A stretch of DNA of 64,000 nucleotides from Entoloma clypeatum (GCA_963565915.1 OY751494.1:3224001-3288000); one strand, 5' to 3'. Numbered from the stretch's first letter, positions 48,696 through 61,491 are shown. Made by a program: numbers and translations. Notes: generated by a model not told the origin, from the sequence alone.

Positions 48696-51600
48696 CTACT
48701 TCAAGTTGTACGTGCTGTCGTATTCTATCCCTAATCGATGCCTTTCCCTGGTCTCGTGCTTGGAAACGGCTTTGACCGCATCAGGATAGTTCTGATAGAT
48801 TCTTTGGAGCACCTGTCGAGCTTGATGCGCTTCATTCTCGACTGGAAAGTCTTCCTCATTGTCTGGGCGGACGGGATGGACCATAAATCCGGACTCGAGT
48901 CGTGTGAGTACCATGAGTAAGACAGTAAGCACCGCTTTATGAGGTCGCCACTCCCCCCAGGAAGGTGAGATTTGATGGAGGATATGAAGAGGGTGCGCAA
49001 AGTCGTGTTTGTATCGACTTTCCTCGCCATCGACGTCGAGAAGTGCCATATTATTGGTAGCTTTCTTGACCATATGACTCCTGCGGCTCGCGTTTCGCTC
49101 CACTGGGTCTGAAGGGGTCTCCCCGGTCGAATTTTCCGAAGAGATGGGGGTGAATAAAAGCGGAGAGGAGGGGTTAGTATCTCGCTCGATAATGAAATCC
49201 TGGCCCTGGTGTTCGGTAGTTAGAAGAACTTTCTCAACAACTTCCAATGCTCGCTCGACGTCTCCCGCGCGTACGAGGGCCACAGCAAAATGATTCCAGT
49301 TATGTGAATCAAAGGAGAAGCTATTGCGGATAAGTTCATGCCAGGTTGCTGCCAGGTTGGAATGAAGGCCAGCCGCAGAGAGAGCGTCAATATAGATCGA
49401 GAATGGCGCAGAAAGAACAAATCCCCTGAAATTGGCGCGATTAGGATGTCCTTTCATGCGCTCCGGCAGGGAATTTCGTTGTGCCAGTCCCAGTCGCAAA
49501 ATCTGGGGCCAGATCTCCAGGACGGCGTTGATATCAAACTTGCGTCGATAAGCGTCCAGGACAGTGGCCAAGGTCCCAAGTGATGGTGAACCCCCAGCAT
49601 TTACCATCTCCTGAACCACCCGCTCCACCTCTTCCGTCTTTCCCTGCTTGGAATACGCGGCGAGCAGTGGGCCATAGATATGATCGATAGCTGCCTTGCG
49701 TCCGTGGGAAGCTGTATTCCAACCTCCTTGTTCCTCGCGGGAGGCCCCAACCAACCCCTTGATAAAAGTTTCAGCGACGGCAATACTTGATTGCGTTCCC
49801 TCATTCCCGTAAGCTTTCAGGATGGCGCCAAATGTAATCGCGCTTGGCTGAATACCCCGGGCCACCATTTCATCATACACACTCTTGGCCTTTACCTTGT
49901 CACGCTGTCGCAGGAACCCGGCTAACAAGATGGTGAGAGCATATACGGTTACGCTCAACCCTCGCTCCTTTTGCGTTTCAGCAATGTGATCCAAATCCCA
50001 GAATAGGTCGGATGCGATATCCATTCTGCCAGCATCGCATGCTGACTGAATCAAGAGAGAGAAGGTACGATTATCTGGTTTGATTCCAGCAGTTTCAAGC
50101 TGCTGCACGACCTTAGAGACAACCCAGAGAGGGCTACCGCTAAGAACATAGGCCTTCAGCAGGGTATTGTAAACTTCGATAGTGGGGCGGATTTGACGAC
50201 GCGATGAGTAGGAGTGAATGTAATCGAATATCCGGATTACGCCCTTCCAGGACCCAGCTTCGACATGTGCGTTCATCAGCGATGTCAACATCTGGCGATC
50301 TGCAACGACACCCTCTTGCAAGGCCTGCTGGAATACAATCTCTGCAGTCATGACATCTTTGCGATGAGCCAACAAAGTGATTAGGACAGTATACGCTCCA
50401 GCGTTTGGTTGGATCCCTGTATTGCGCATGTGATCCAAAACGACTTGAATTCCCGTCAAGTCGTTAGCGACAGCAAGAGTGTCCAGGAGGGAAGTATACA
50501 CGTAGACGTCAGGACTCAAGCCGGATTGAAGCATGTCCTCCAACCAATACGAGGCTCCTTCTACGTCGCCCTCGGTTTTATGGCCATGTATTACTGCGTT
50601 GTAGTCGGCGAGACGAGGAGTGTTCAGGCGCTTCCCGTCTGGGCCCTTGGGGTAAAGCCGATTGAATAATGTATGTCCGTGTTTCTTGTGGTGGGCCTGG
50701 GTTTGTCTGGTGTACACATAAATGAGCATCGTGACATCGTTCGGAGAGACCCAATCGTGGTCCTTGAGTTCTTTGTAGCATGATTCAGCCTCCTCGATAC
50801 TTCCCCGATGAGAATATAGATGAAGACCAGTAGATAAATGATACTGGGGAGATTCGCGCTTCGGGATAGATGTGTATAGCGCATTGGCAGATCCAAACAC
50901 ACCAGCGGATGTGAGGGAACGGACCAACGTAAGTTGAAGACCAGTGGGGGTATGAAGGCACTGTCTCTGCATTTCATGGTAAACCTCCAGGGCGTTGATT
51001 GGGATTTGAAAAAAACAAAAGACTTCAATCAAAAAATTTCCAATTGATTCTCGATGTTCCCTGCTCCATTCGGGGTTATGTACGAGAACTGAGGCAGGAT
51101 CCTGGACCTCGGCAGCACTGGCAAAAGCGATCTTTCGTAAGACCCTTCCGACTGGCCTTGGCGAGGATGATCCCTGTTTCGACCGCTGCGAGAGAAACCG
51201 TCCGAGGAATGACCATTCTGCGACTATAAACTCGAGAACAGCGACCTTGTCTCGGCGTTTCGAGATAGATAACATGATCTGTTCATAGACTCGAATCATG
51301 TTACCTTCGTCCCCATCAAGCAATGACATTTTTTTTGCGGTCCGGGCGAACAACAGTGCTTTTTCGATGTTACCTGCCAGCGCCATGGATCGTGCCAGCA
51401 AACGAAGTCGCCATTCGCTCAGTTGCTCCGTGTCAGGATCCAACTCCCTCAGAACGTCTGCTATTCGGTGTCCCCATAGACTAGGATCATCTCGATGATA
51501 TGAACCTTCAGCTGCAGTGACCAGTCGATCCATAAAGGTAAGCAAGAGATGCATTGGTACACTGCAATTGCGTGCTGCGGTAAAGGCTTCCCACCCTTCT

Positions 51601-52197
51601 TCCAAACTAAACTGGGACCGAGGAAGTTTTGACAAGGCTGCAAGCCGACGCGAGGAAGGATTTAATCGGTGAGGCATGCGAGTCGAAGATGATGCGACGG
51701 GACTTTCGAAATGCGCGATGGGTGCCTCGGCAAGTTCAGTACAGTTAGAAGCATGCCGCCGCTGCTCCCCATGAAGTCCAGACCTGTGCTTGGCTCTTCC
51801 ACGTCTGCTGCAGCTGAAGGTATGGCGACCTTTGGAGCGCCGAAGAGACGCGTTCTGGTCGAGGTTAAGCTCATGTAACATCGAAAAACGGCTTTGATCT
51901 AGAAAAAAATTCCAGCTAATGAGGCAAACATCAATGGAGTAAAAACTGACGTGGACACCAAAGGGAATGTCGCTGAACGCAGCTGGACCATTCGCGACAT
52001 TCGTTCAGGCGACAAGCGGTTTCCCTTTCCTTTCCCTTTTCACGACGAGGTTGTGGGGTGAAGAAGCCGGGCCCTAGTGAGCTTCGAGGTGTGCGTGTCA
52101 TAATCCGTGTGGGTGAAGCCACCGAAGCGGTATATCTCAACGTCGAGCGACCGGAAAGGAGCGTGTTAATGACGACTGTTGCAAAGGGCTCGACCAT
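48696..52197 (-). CDS. Large mitochondrial pentatricopeptide-repeat protein
   Basis: Exon 2 (51898-48696) is a 3.2-kb open frame packed with PPR motifs, for example DYNAVIHGHKTEGDVEGASY, VYVYTSLLDTLAVANDLTGI, GAYTVLITLLAHRKDVMTAE, VYNTLLKAYVLSGS and ITFGAILKAYGNEG. Exon 1 (52197-51951) begins MVEPFATVVINTLLSGRSTL and is rich in Arg/Ser/Thr without acids, as expected of a mitochondrial leader. The 52-base intron at 51899-51950 starts GTCAGT, ends TTCTAG and keeps frame (CPH then QSRFSMLHEL). The total is 1149 residues. PPR proteins bind organellar RNA to control processing or translation. The target is unknown. It converges on the velvet gene with 81 bases between stops. Confidence 0.85.
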
Positions 52198-52411
52198 GAG
52201 ACTCGTCGATGCTGACGAGTACCCAGGATGCTTTGATTGGACGAGAAAGTAAGACGACAGTATTAATTGGTGAAGTATCCTTACCTCCAGCAGCTCTAAT
52301 GATTGAGTAGGTATCGTGGCCAGCGGTCGTCTGCTGCATAACTGCGACTTTTCCGTCCAATGTTTGGGCATATTTTCCAACGACTTTTGGATATCACGTG
52401 CCCATTTCTGA

Positions 52412-53117
52412 ATGGCAGAGATTCCTGCTCATGAGATAGTCATTGTCCAGACAGAAAAGGAGAAACAGCAATGTTTTGACGTGGTGCGCCGCAGTCTCTC
52501 CCTCAAACGCGCAGCTCAAACTGATCACTTGTCAGAGGATCGCCGTTTTCCATATCGAACAGAAATTTCCTCTCGAAACCGAAATCGACGAGTTCGAACC
52601 CATTTCTCCGATTTTACCGCTCCCTGTCTGACTCGCCCTAGGTTCGATGACATCGCGACGCATTTCTTGCTGAGGCTAACACCATCCCTGCTTCCAATTG
52701 GCACAATCCGAGGATTCAAACATCCAGGCAAGAATTATTACAAACTCACTCGCCTTGCCGTGCTTCAAGAATATCGCCGATTTCGTTTTGGACGCGCGTT
52801 AGTCCTGGCCTTGCACGGATGGGTCAAAGCGGACACGTTACGTCTTGGCTTGACCGAATCGGAATATGCACAAATCATCTGCCACGCCCAGTTACCAGTG
52901 AAAGGTTTCTACGCAAAGTGAGTCCGTCAGGACCGGATGATCCTTATCACTTCCCCGCTCCTGACTTCGATTGGTGCATTAGATTTGGATATCACCCCGA
53001 GGTAAGATCACGAACTCGATGGGCGACCTGTTGCAGTGTAAAGATCGAGTCTAGGGCGCAGAATTCGATGAAGACGGAGATCCTCATCAAAAGATGACTC
53101 TCCGATTGCCACTATAA
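52412..53117 (+). CDS. GNAT-family N-acetyltransferase
   Basis: Exon 1 (MAEIPAHEIVIVQTEKEKQQ, CFDV) joins RIAVFHIEQKFPLETEIDEF over an intron ending TTGTCAG. This is the start of the GNAT fold seen in the Ard1-like/ElaA-type small acetyltransferases. The next exon carries HFLLRLTPSLLPIGTIRGF and KLTRLAVLQEYRRFRFGRAL, which fits the acetyl-CoA-binding R/Q-x-x-G-x-G/A region in relaxed form (YRRFRFGRAL). Later exons give KVSPSGPDDPYHFPAPDFDW, ending MTLRLPL with the stop at 53115-53117. A CACGTG lies 12 bases before the start codon. The substrate is unknown. Confidence 0.75.
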
Positions 53118-53377
53118 CATTCACAGAATGGCCGGCGATCGGCCAATTAACAATTACAAGACGCCATGAGTCGTCTACGCTGTAATGTTCCACGTAGAGG
53201 TATATATGCAAAAATAACATGGAGGGATATAAAGAGGTCCGTCGTACGCAAAGATGATAAGATAGGTTGAAAAAACAACTGAGGGGAGACACGACAAGCC
53301 TCCAAGAGAAAGTCGTCAAAGGTCATAAAACAGTCTGACATGGCGCGCAAGCGAAATCGATTTCTTCAAGAGCCCCT

Positions 53378-55011
53378 TCAAGAGCCCTCGCTCTCGCTCT
53401 CCAATTCCAACCTCATAGGCGGGAAAGGTGGACTTTGTGGTAGTATGCTGAAATTGATATTTAATGAACCATACGAAGCGGATCCTTCTTCGTAAATTCT
53501 TCTCGCCGCTTCATACTCCATCTTCTCCTGCTCCGCCTGTGCAAGGAAAGGCTGTGAGTTAAGAAAAAGTGTCAATATAGAATGGGAAAAGTAGGTCTAT
53601 GAAGAAAGGATACCTGTCTTTCAGCATCAGTCATTGAACGCCATTTCGCAGCTGCAAGGACACTCTGTTTGGTGGTTTCTGTCTCATCGCCAAAGATGTC
53701 CTGCACAAGCAATGGGTTTGCTCTGATTCGTTGCAGGAACATGAAGTAGGCGCTGAGGGGCTTCTTCGGAGCATTAGGGTCCTTGATGTTGCTCTTGCGA
53801 GATTTGCCTTCTTTGCGCTGCTGTGCTCGGAATGCATTCTCGCGCTTGATGTCCTCGGGTGTCAGGGTACGCATATAAGCGGCGAGCTCCCGTTCACGCG
53901 CTTCCTTCATTGCCTGTGAGCGTCGTTTATAAGGCTGTGGGTTGGAAAAGATTCGATGAGATATCTTTACGTCATGAAGGGATGGACATTACCTCCTTCT
54001 GCTCTGGGGTGAGGAGAGCATACTCTTGGCCGGCTTCTTTAGCGGCTTGAGCAACGTTGAGTTTGCGGGTGCCGGAAGCCTGCTGTTTCTGTATCCAGTC
54101 GGTGAAATAAAGCTGCCAAGCGGAAGGTGCCAATTTTGGAGGCCGCAGGACAGACTTGAGGGCTGGGGTGGGATAGTTGGTCAGGAAACGAGACTGCTGT
54201 GAAATGTGGGCTTACGATGATCCTGCGCCTTGGGGGCGGTGGTTGAATCCTCGGCATGGAAGCTACGTTTCTTGCGACGGACGGTTGTTGCATCGTGGTC
54301 ATCAGTGACGTCGGTTGGGTCTACGCGACGACTGTACGAACGAGTCATGGCAGGGGAGCGGAGCTCGCTAGTGGAAGGTGCGCTCATTGATTGGAAGGCT
54401 TGTCCAGAAGATATGGAGCCACGGTAGGATGGAGCGCGCTGCCTTATGGTGGTGTCGCGATGGAGAGAATGTCGGGAAGGCCGGGAGACAGAGGAGGGGG
54501 AGACGGAGGTAGGGTTGTCCCAAAGGTGAGATACCCATGAGGGGGTGTGCAGGGACATGTCCTGAGGGGAGACGGAGTCGATATGAGAATGGTCGTCAGA
54601 AGAAGACGGGGACATTGATCTTGGAAGGGGGTGAAGGGCGGCATATTCTGTGGGGGAGAATGGGGCGATGAGGGGAAAGGGAACGGGGGACGGAAAGGCG
54701 GCAAAGGAAGTGGAGTGTGGGATGGGAATAGGTGAGGAGGGCGAGGGCATGGAGAGGTCGGGATCGTTGATCCAGTTGGAAAGAAATTGGTGAGTATCTG
54801 GAGGTGGAGAACGCTTGGTGTACGAGTCCATGGAATCATAAAATCCGCTGTCGGTGGGGGAGGACTGGGAAGGATCGCAAGTGTAGTTTGTGTCGGAGAA
54901 GTCATACATGGGCTTGATTGTGTCGTAGATGGGAGGAGTGTAGTCATCCAGGCTGTAATCCTCGAGGTCGACGGGTCCGAAGAGCATCTGATCATCGTCA
55001 AAGGTGAGCAT
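53378..55011 (-). CDS. exp1: Two-HMG-box protein resembling Exp1
   Basis: The first exon (from 55011, MLTFDDDQMLFGPVDLEDYS) is a long, disordered Ser/Pro-rich region of about 270 residues ending with a basic RRKKRSF cluster. Then come two HMG boxes. Box 1 includes APSAWQLYFTDWIQKQQASG and NVAQAAKEAGQEYALLTPEQ. After AMKEARERELAAYMRTLTPE and a basic linker, box 2 is DPNAPKKPLSAYFMFLQRIR and AAKWRSMTDAERQ joined to PFLAQAEQEKMEYEAARRIY. The end is at 53378. Coprinopsis Exp1, needed for pileus expansion, is an HMG1/2-like protein; the two-box layout and long N-terminus fit, but orthology is inferred. Another basidiomycete HMG factor remains possible. Confidence 0.7.
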
Positions 55012-55221
55012 TGTTGCGGGTGAGAATGGACGACGAGAGGAGGGGATGCGGATGGTATTTATATTTAAAGGGCGGCGGATGTAAACGTGCAAGAATCGGA
55101 GCGAGAACAGCGGTCTGCTGGCAACAAAAAGCATTACCGGGTGACTGCCTGTCGGTTCTATGTATGAACTTTGCACAGTCATCCCAATTCAGTAATTAGG
55201 AACCAATACAACGGGTCACTA

Positions 55222-55761
55222 TTAAAGCACAACAATCTCCGGCGTACGGTACCGGGAGCTATGGTACACACTCTTCCCCGCCTGGAAGAAGGTACCGCGA
55301 TGATTAAACCGCCATCATCATCATCGCAAAGGCGCACACGTACCTCCCATCCCTTGACGTCCTTCATAATCTCCTTCTCCCGTCCCAAGGCCGCCTGCTC
55401 CCGTCTAAATAAATCACGATCACCCTCCGCCATTAGCAGCGGAACCAGGTGTATGCGCGACCACACTTTCTCCCGTTCAAGTTCCCTATTGGAGCACCGG
55501 AATCAGCATATGTTTGAGCCAAGATAACATGCGGCCGGATCCAAACAGAACACGTTCCATGGCGAGCGGGCATGTTTGGACACGTTTTACAAACCACCTG
55601 ACCGAAAAGACTTACCGCTTTTCGAGATTGCCTTTTCCGACTCGATAAAACCCATAGGCACATATCGCCGTCACCCCACCAAGAATGACCAAAGATCCTG
55701 GCCCACGGAATGGAAGGTTCCGTTTGTATTTGACGGTTTCAAAGCCACCCGCTGGGGGCAT
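55222..55761 (-). CDS. NDUFA13: NADH dehydrogenase (complex I) subunit NDUFA13/GRIM-19
   Basis: Accessory subunit of respiratory complex I in the inner mitochondrial membrane. The first recognised exon reads MPPAGGFETVKYKRNLPFRG, then PGSLVILGGVTAICAYGFYR (the membrane segment) and VGKGNLEKR. The second reads VWSRIHLVPLLMAEGDRDLF and REQAALGREKEIMKDVKGWE. A last exon, after an intron beginning GTACGT, gives AGKSVYHSSRYRTPEIVVL, with stop at 55222-55224. These fit the family end to end. The start is at 55761, but family members often have a few residues more, so a tiny upstream exon is possible. The Exp1-like gene lies 210 bases downstream on the same strand. Confidence 0.92.
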
Positions 55762-56281
55762 ATCTCTGTGTACCCCTCTGTCAGCAAAACCAAGGAAAAA
55801 CAAGGTGGATAGATAGGCGAGCCATACTGTCTATACTGCACCGACACTTGTAACAATCACATGAGCAAGATAGCGATGTAGATGTACAGCAAGCCACATA
55901 CTCGTCTAGTCTGCTGTGATCTTAAGAGTTGAAGGTTGTGGACAAAGTCGGATTCAACGTCGTGGGAAATGTTGCAACCAAGCAGAGAAACAGGCTCCTC
56001 TCGCACGTCTGTATTCTTTCTGAGAAAAAAAAAAGAAAAAAAAAAAAGAAACGGACGTTCTGCGGTGCCTGCGCCAAGCTTGTACCTGTTTGAAGCTCTC
56101 TATGCATCGCCCGCAGCTCATAGATTGTATTGGTTGCGACACAAAATATCTGTATATGAAGGAGTGAACCGAATAAGGAAGGAGGGAATAGGACTCAACG
56201 CCAGACGAGAAATAATTATTCCCGATTATACTCGAACCTGCCAGCTGTCCAACTGTTTGGCCTTTTTCTCGTCCCACCATC
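55762..56281. other. Divergent promoter region, no gene seen
   Basis: The region lies between NDUFA13 and the INO80-F-like gene. It holds an A-rich tract at about 56021-56052 (A10 and A12 runs separated by G). Part of the left side may contain a very small first exon of NDUFA13. Confidence 0.5.
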
Positions 56282-58057
56282 ATGTCCACTCATCAACCTT
56301 CTCCAGGCCCTTCCACCCAGCCATCCTCAGCTAAGCACAAGCAAAAACACCATACAGCTGCCATTGGCATCGCCGCTGGCGCTGAAGATGCCAAATATCA
56401 GGCAAAATATAAAGACCTCAAAAGGAAAGTCAAAGAGATAGAGACAGTACGCCAATCCCCACCACCTCATGAAAATTGCTCACTTCAAGTACAAGGACAA
56501 TGATAAACTCCACTTCAAGGTCCTGCAAGCTAAAAGAAGCATTCAGCGTATGAAACTCGAGCAGGCGTAAGCTCTTCATCGTTTTATGTCTGACCAAAAC
56601 CTGATCCCACAATATCCAGTATTTTGTACGAGCGTCTTTCCGGCGCTGCCCAACCCTCTGAAGCCCTTGACCGACACTCCAATCCCTCCAATCATTCCGT
56701 TCCTGATCATGCACATTCTACTGCCTATCCTCACCACGACATGCGTGACAGTCATTCACGAACGGAGCCTGGACGCTCCACATCCGAATATACTGTTCCT
56801 CATGATCGACCTCGTATGTTGTCTGCCCATGACGCTCACTCGATTGGTTCAGGCGTCGCCCCTTCTCCCCACCTGTCTGTGATGCATTCGCCGCCCAGAC
56901 ACCGCACTAACGAAGTGTACGACTCTGCCCGCCATCTTCCGCATATGCCGCCCCTACCGCCCGTACCACAGATAGACACCTCCCGCAGTTATAGTCTTTC
57001 CCGGTCTCATCTTAGCCCGACTACGCGTCATCCACACTCCAGCTCTTCACATCAACATGTACGCTCACCCCCGTCTCGCCACGCATCTGCACAGGCATAC
57101 CTTCCACCCCAGGCTCAGCATTATCCTCAGTCGATGCCGTCTGGCCAACGTGTAATGCATAGCCCTCCTATAGTTGAGCGGGAGAGATCGAGGCGTCATG
57201 ACGCTCGTGAGTTTCCAGTCTTACATGGCGACCCACATGGGAATGGTCGTCACTCTGGGTATCCTTCCCATCATTCTCCTCCCATGCATTCATCCGAAGT
57301 TCGCTCATCCAATCGAGTTCATCGGCATCAACGCATGGGCCCTGGGACCTATATTAACCAAGAGGAACCTGGGACCTATATCAACCCAGAGGAACATTAC
57401 GACGTCCAACGGGATTTTGACAGGGAACCCGACTGGCATCGCGAGCGCGAAGTCCGAGACCACCAGCGTCGTCGTGACGTTGGGCGAGGCCGAGACGTGA
57501 GTGGATCACATATCCTTTCTCCCCATTTGGTACAGAGGACTCGGCAGCCTGTGGACAGAGGAGACTTTTCCGAGCATCATGTTTCTTCTCGGAGAGGTGA
57601 AGACCAGATTTACTATCGCGATCGTCCTCCGGGTCCCACAAACAGCTACCCTATCCATTCGCGCTCTGGCAGTCCAGGCGAAGGCTCCGGTATCGGCCCA
57701 GGGGAAGGCCCTTCTCGGCCAGATTCCCGCCCCCATTATTACGATCCTGACCGGGCTTTCAAGTTGCGTCCAGTTAATAAACCAAATGAGGACATGGATT
57801 TTGTCAATGACGATGGTCGGGCAACCTGTGACCGTGGAGGTGGCGGTGGCATTTATCCACCACAAGAGCAAAGTCGCTCTTCTTTAGAATCGAGGAAAAG
57901 GGGCCGAAATGACATGGATGTGGACAGCGATGACGGCCCCGATGGTCCCATGCACTCTGGTGGGAGATTGTCAGAAGATAGAAGCTCGAAACGTTATCAT
58001 CGGGAACATCTCATTAAACAAAAGGAGGACAGTCGGATGTCCATGGGACCCCCGTGA
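56282..58057 (+). CDS. Putative INO80-complex subunit F-domain protein
   Basis: The first exons give GAEDAKYQAKYKDLKRKVKE, then IET joined to DNDKLHFKVLQAKRSIQRM and LEQA joined to ILYERLSG. This short coiled-coil block (YKxLKRKxKExExxNxxLxxKVLxAKRxIxRxxLERxxLYERL) is what I know as the INO80 subunit F / TFPT-like domain of chromatin remodellers. The remainder, about 450 residues, is disordered and rich in His, Pro, Ser and Arg, with a tandem repeat (57341-57394) and an acidic MDVDSDDGPDG. It ends MSMGPP at 58057. The chromatin role is inferred from the first 80 residues only. Confidence 0.68.
57341..57394 (+). repeat. 27-base tandem duplication in coding sequence
   Basis: Two adjacent 27-base units encode PGTYINQEE and PGTYINPEE. 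They differ by two bases. The copy is in frame, so the duplication adds nine residues to the disordered region of the INO80-F-like protein. Confidence 0.9.
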
Positions 58058-58381
58058 ACAGAGCTTTGGAACCCATTTGGATGGTTATGACGATGGTCAT
58101 CTAACCTCTGTTCTATTTTTATTTTGTGTACGTGTGCGCTATGTATCATTTTTGGAACAAATGTCATCCGACTTACATTGTCTCGGCGTTCTTAAAGTCA
58201 CCAGATTACATGTCCCGATTCGAAATAAAGCCTTTTTAAACAAAAAGTCGACCAAGGAAACATATGTTTGTCAGACAGATTGGATAAAATAAAAACAGGG
58301 TGTCCCTATGTAAAGGATGGAAAGAGCAGCGCAACCAAGTCCTCCTTCCATCGTGACAGTCTTCCATTTTGATGCAATTGT
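58058..58381. other. Convergent 3' spacer, no gene seen
   Basis: The A/T-rich region lies between the stop codons of the INO80-F-like gene and the orphan at 58382. It contains AATAAA-like words (near 58224 and 58287). No gene is seen. Confidence 0.5.
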
Positions 58382-59080
58382 TCAAGAAGCCGTGAAGCGC
58401 TCATTCGAGTTAGGAAACCGATTCGTAAAAGACTCCTGTTCAATCGTCCACATGCCTCGCCAGATGGCTGCCTGATCGGCCCAATATGTATCTAAACTCT
58501 GGCCATCCGTGAAAGCATAGGAGCAAAGAGATGAAGGTCCCGTGAGCTCATGACAATAGAAATTTCCTAATAGTTTGATCAGCGCATCTTCATTATACCG
58601 CAGCTTCAGGTCGAGAACAACATCCATGAGCAAGGGTTTCGGACGAAGCCAGTTAGACGCCTGCTCCACCGAACGACGAGCGTACCAGGTCATGAGGTTA
58701 ACACGAGACAAGGTGGTAGACGAGGAGCGGCGACCGGACCGAGCTGCAGAATGGGACAAGGTGGTCCCAGCATTTTGGTGACGACTTGGGGGAAGACCGG
58801 AGACGGGCGATGTATGGATGTCAGCTACGTAACGCGCCTTCTGGATTTTGGCGCTTCGTAAAGGCTTTGCTCGGGCTGTTCGGAGTTGAGGGCGCACTTG
58901 ACGGGTACAAGTTTCGGAATGGCTTGACGGATTAACGTCATGTGAAAAACCGGAACCACTGGAAGAGCTAAGTTAGCTGAGCCTAGATGATATTTGATTT
59001 CGGAGAAGATCTTACGGATGCGGATCCAGAATCGTCGAACTGTTGGAGGGGCTGTGTCCAGAATTATTGTGGGCATCCAT
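58382..59080 (-). CDS. Orphan protein, function unknown
   Basis: Start at 59080 (MDAHNNSGHSPSNSSTILDP). One intron beginning GTAAGA joins the first exon to SSSGSGFSHDVNPSSHSE, and the rest is a single frame. The N-terminal half is Ser/Arg-rich and disordered. The C-terminal half is ordered: MTWYARRSVEQASNWLRPKP, LLMDVVLDLKLRYNEDALIK, LLGNFYCHELTGPSS and YWADQAAIWRGMWTIEQE. This looks like a conserved domain, but I do not recognise it. The length is about 215 residues. It follows NDUFS8 on the same strand. Confidence 0.6.
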
Positions 59081-59483
59081 TAGGAGGATGGTGGAAACGC
59101 CTTGTCCTTGATACTTGGCTGGCTGACATACACTACAGCCATTTCTAATTAGCAACCTATCATTCTCGTGACACGTAAATTGAAAAGCAACTCACTCCAT
59201 CTACGCTTTTGGCAGGGTGAATAAGATGTGTAGTTCCAGGAAGACTTATTGAGGTTAGTACTAGTATCCGTCAACTCGCATTCAAAGGTTTACATTGCGG
59301 TCTGATCATAGGGTGGAAAGTCGTCAAATATCCCAGGATTTGTGGCGGACTGAAAATGTATTGTTGGCAACTTAGGAAAGTTGTGACATCACAAGCTCAA
59401 GTTGGAGAAACAAACTCTCTCATTTGATATCTCCGAGTACAGGGCAGGACGTTCGTGTATACTCCTTCCGTCTGCATTTCTTC
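59081..59483. other. Tandem spacer, no gene seen
   Basis: The region lies between the orphan gene's start and the NDUFS8 stop, both on the minus strand. Short intron-like signals occur, but no exon I can place. It should hold the NDUFS8 3' region and the orphan's promoter. Confidence 0.45.
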
Positions 59484-60480
<997 letters not shown>

Positions 60481-60573
60481 TTGGGGTGTCGACGTTGATA
60501 GTAGCGGCGATCAACGCGTGACACGGAATCTCAAGGGTCACACATGTCACGCATCATTCCTTCAAAGACGACG

Positions 60574-61105
60574 ATGTCTTCATCATCGCACCTGGCAAAG
60601 GCAAAGACAAAGACTCCAGTACTCTCTGACCAGGGTAACTAATGTTTATTATTGATTTTCCGTTGCTTCACTGTTTGAGCGGGATCAGTCAGAGATCCAA
60701 CAGAACTATGTTCGCATGCAGAATGAGATGCAAGCACTGGCTGGTAAAATCGGAGAGCTAGAGCAACAAGCCGATGAACATGGGTATGGGTCACATAATT
60801 CGTTCGCACCGTCCAACCAGTCCACAGACTTGTTCTCACGACACTAAACGATGCGCTTGCCGAAGAGCCTGGTCGCAAATGCTTCCGCCTCATCGGAGGT
60901 GTCCTTGTGGAGAGGACAGTCAAGGACGTTGTGCCAATTTTACAAACGACGCGCGAAGGGGTCTGTGGAGACCGACTAGGCGTTGCATCACACTAACTAG
61001 TTCTGACAGATAAACAAGGCAACTTCCAATCTAGCAGAGCAGTATCGGTCAAAAGAGCAAGATCTCGACAGCTTCAAAAGAGAATACAACATACAACCCG
61101 TTTAA
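60574..61105 (+). CDS. PFD2: Prefoldin subunit 2
   Basis: Beta-type prefoldin subunit (yeast Gim4), a jellyfish-shaped chaperone that passes actin and tubulin to CCT. MSSSSHLAKAKTKTP joins RDQSEIQQNYVRMQNEMQAL and AGKIGELEQQADEHG, then LVLTTLNDALAEEPGRKCFR, LIGGVLVERTVKDVVPILQT and, after a third intron, INKATSNLAEQYRSKEQDLD. It ends FKREYNIQPV at 61105. The central beta hairpin (CFRLIGGVLVERTV) is diagnostic. An in-frame ATG at 60544 is an alternative start. The first intron boundary is uncertain: a donor at CCA|GTACTC fits, while LSDQ before the break would match relatives better. Confidence 0.9.
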
Positions 61106-61491
61106 ATTGAGGTTACCAGTCCCATGCACGGTTATCCTTGAGATGTTCCTCCACGTATTGACCAAGGACTCTCGTCCCGACATCGATGTATGCTACTATG
61201 TTCAAGGACCGAGAGATCGCTAAGATATCCCCTATCCACAATCAATTTGGTTTGGTCAATTCATGATTTTGCTCAATGCCCCCGACCGGCAGCACTTCTT
61301 TGCCTTGAGTATGTCTCCAGATCCCATGAACGGATTACCAGCACAGTAGTCCACCTTTCTGGAAGACCAGGCGGGCCCGGGCAACGAACGATGCCACCAT
61401 CAATCTCGTGAAAATACCACAACTCTCACCTTTTTCTCAATCAGGCACCTTGTACACGAGCCCCAAGGCTTGCTATTCGTTCAACCGTATC
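61106..61491. other. Intergenic, no gene seen
   Basis: The region lies between prefoldin 2 and the CAP gene, both on the plus strand. A short open frame (61190-61411) has no recognisable content. Confidence 0.5.

Noticed and set aside
52058..52252. Plus-strand frame VKKPGPSELRGVRVIIRVGE and onward
   Set aside because: It begins with GTG, has no homology I recognise and covers the first exon of the PPR gene on the other strand.
52300..52360. Minus-strand segment MQQTTAGHDTYSIIRAAG followed by a GTAAGG donor
   Set aside because: It looks protein-like, but I could not extend it in frame through the next exon; it is more likely untranslated leader of the PPR gene.
56021..56052. A-rich tract resembling the arms of the inverted repeat at 820-1207
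   Set aside because: It shares only homopolymer character; the CAAG spacer and the flanking words are missing, so it is not a third copy.
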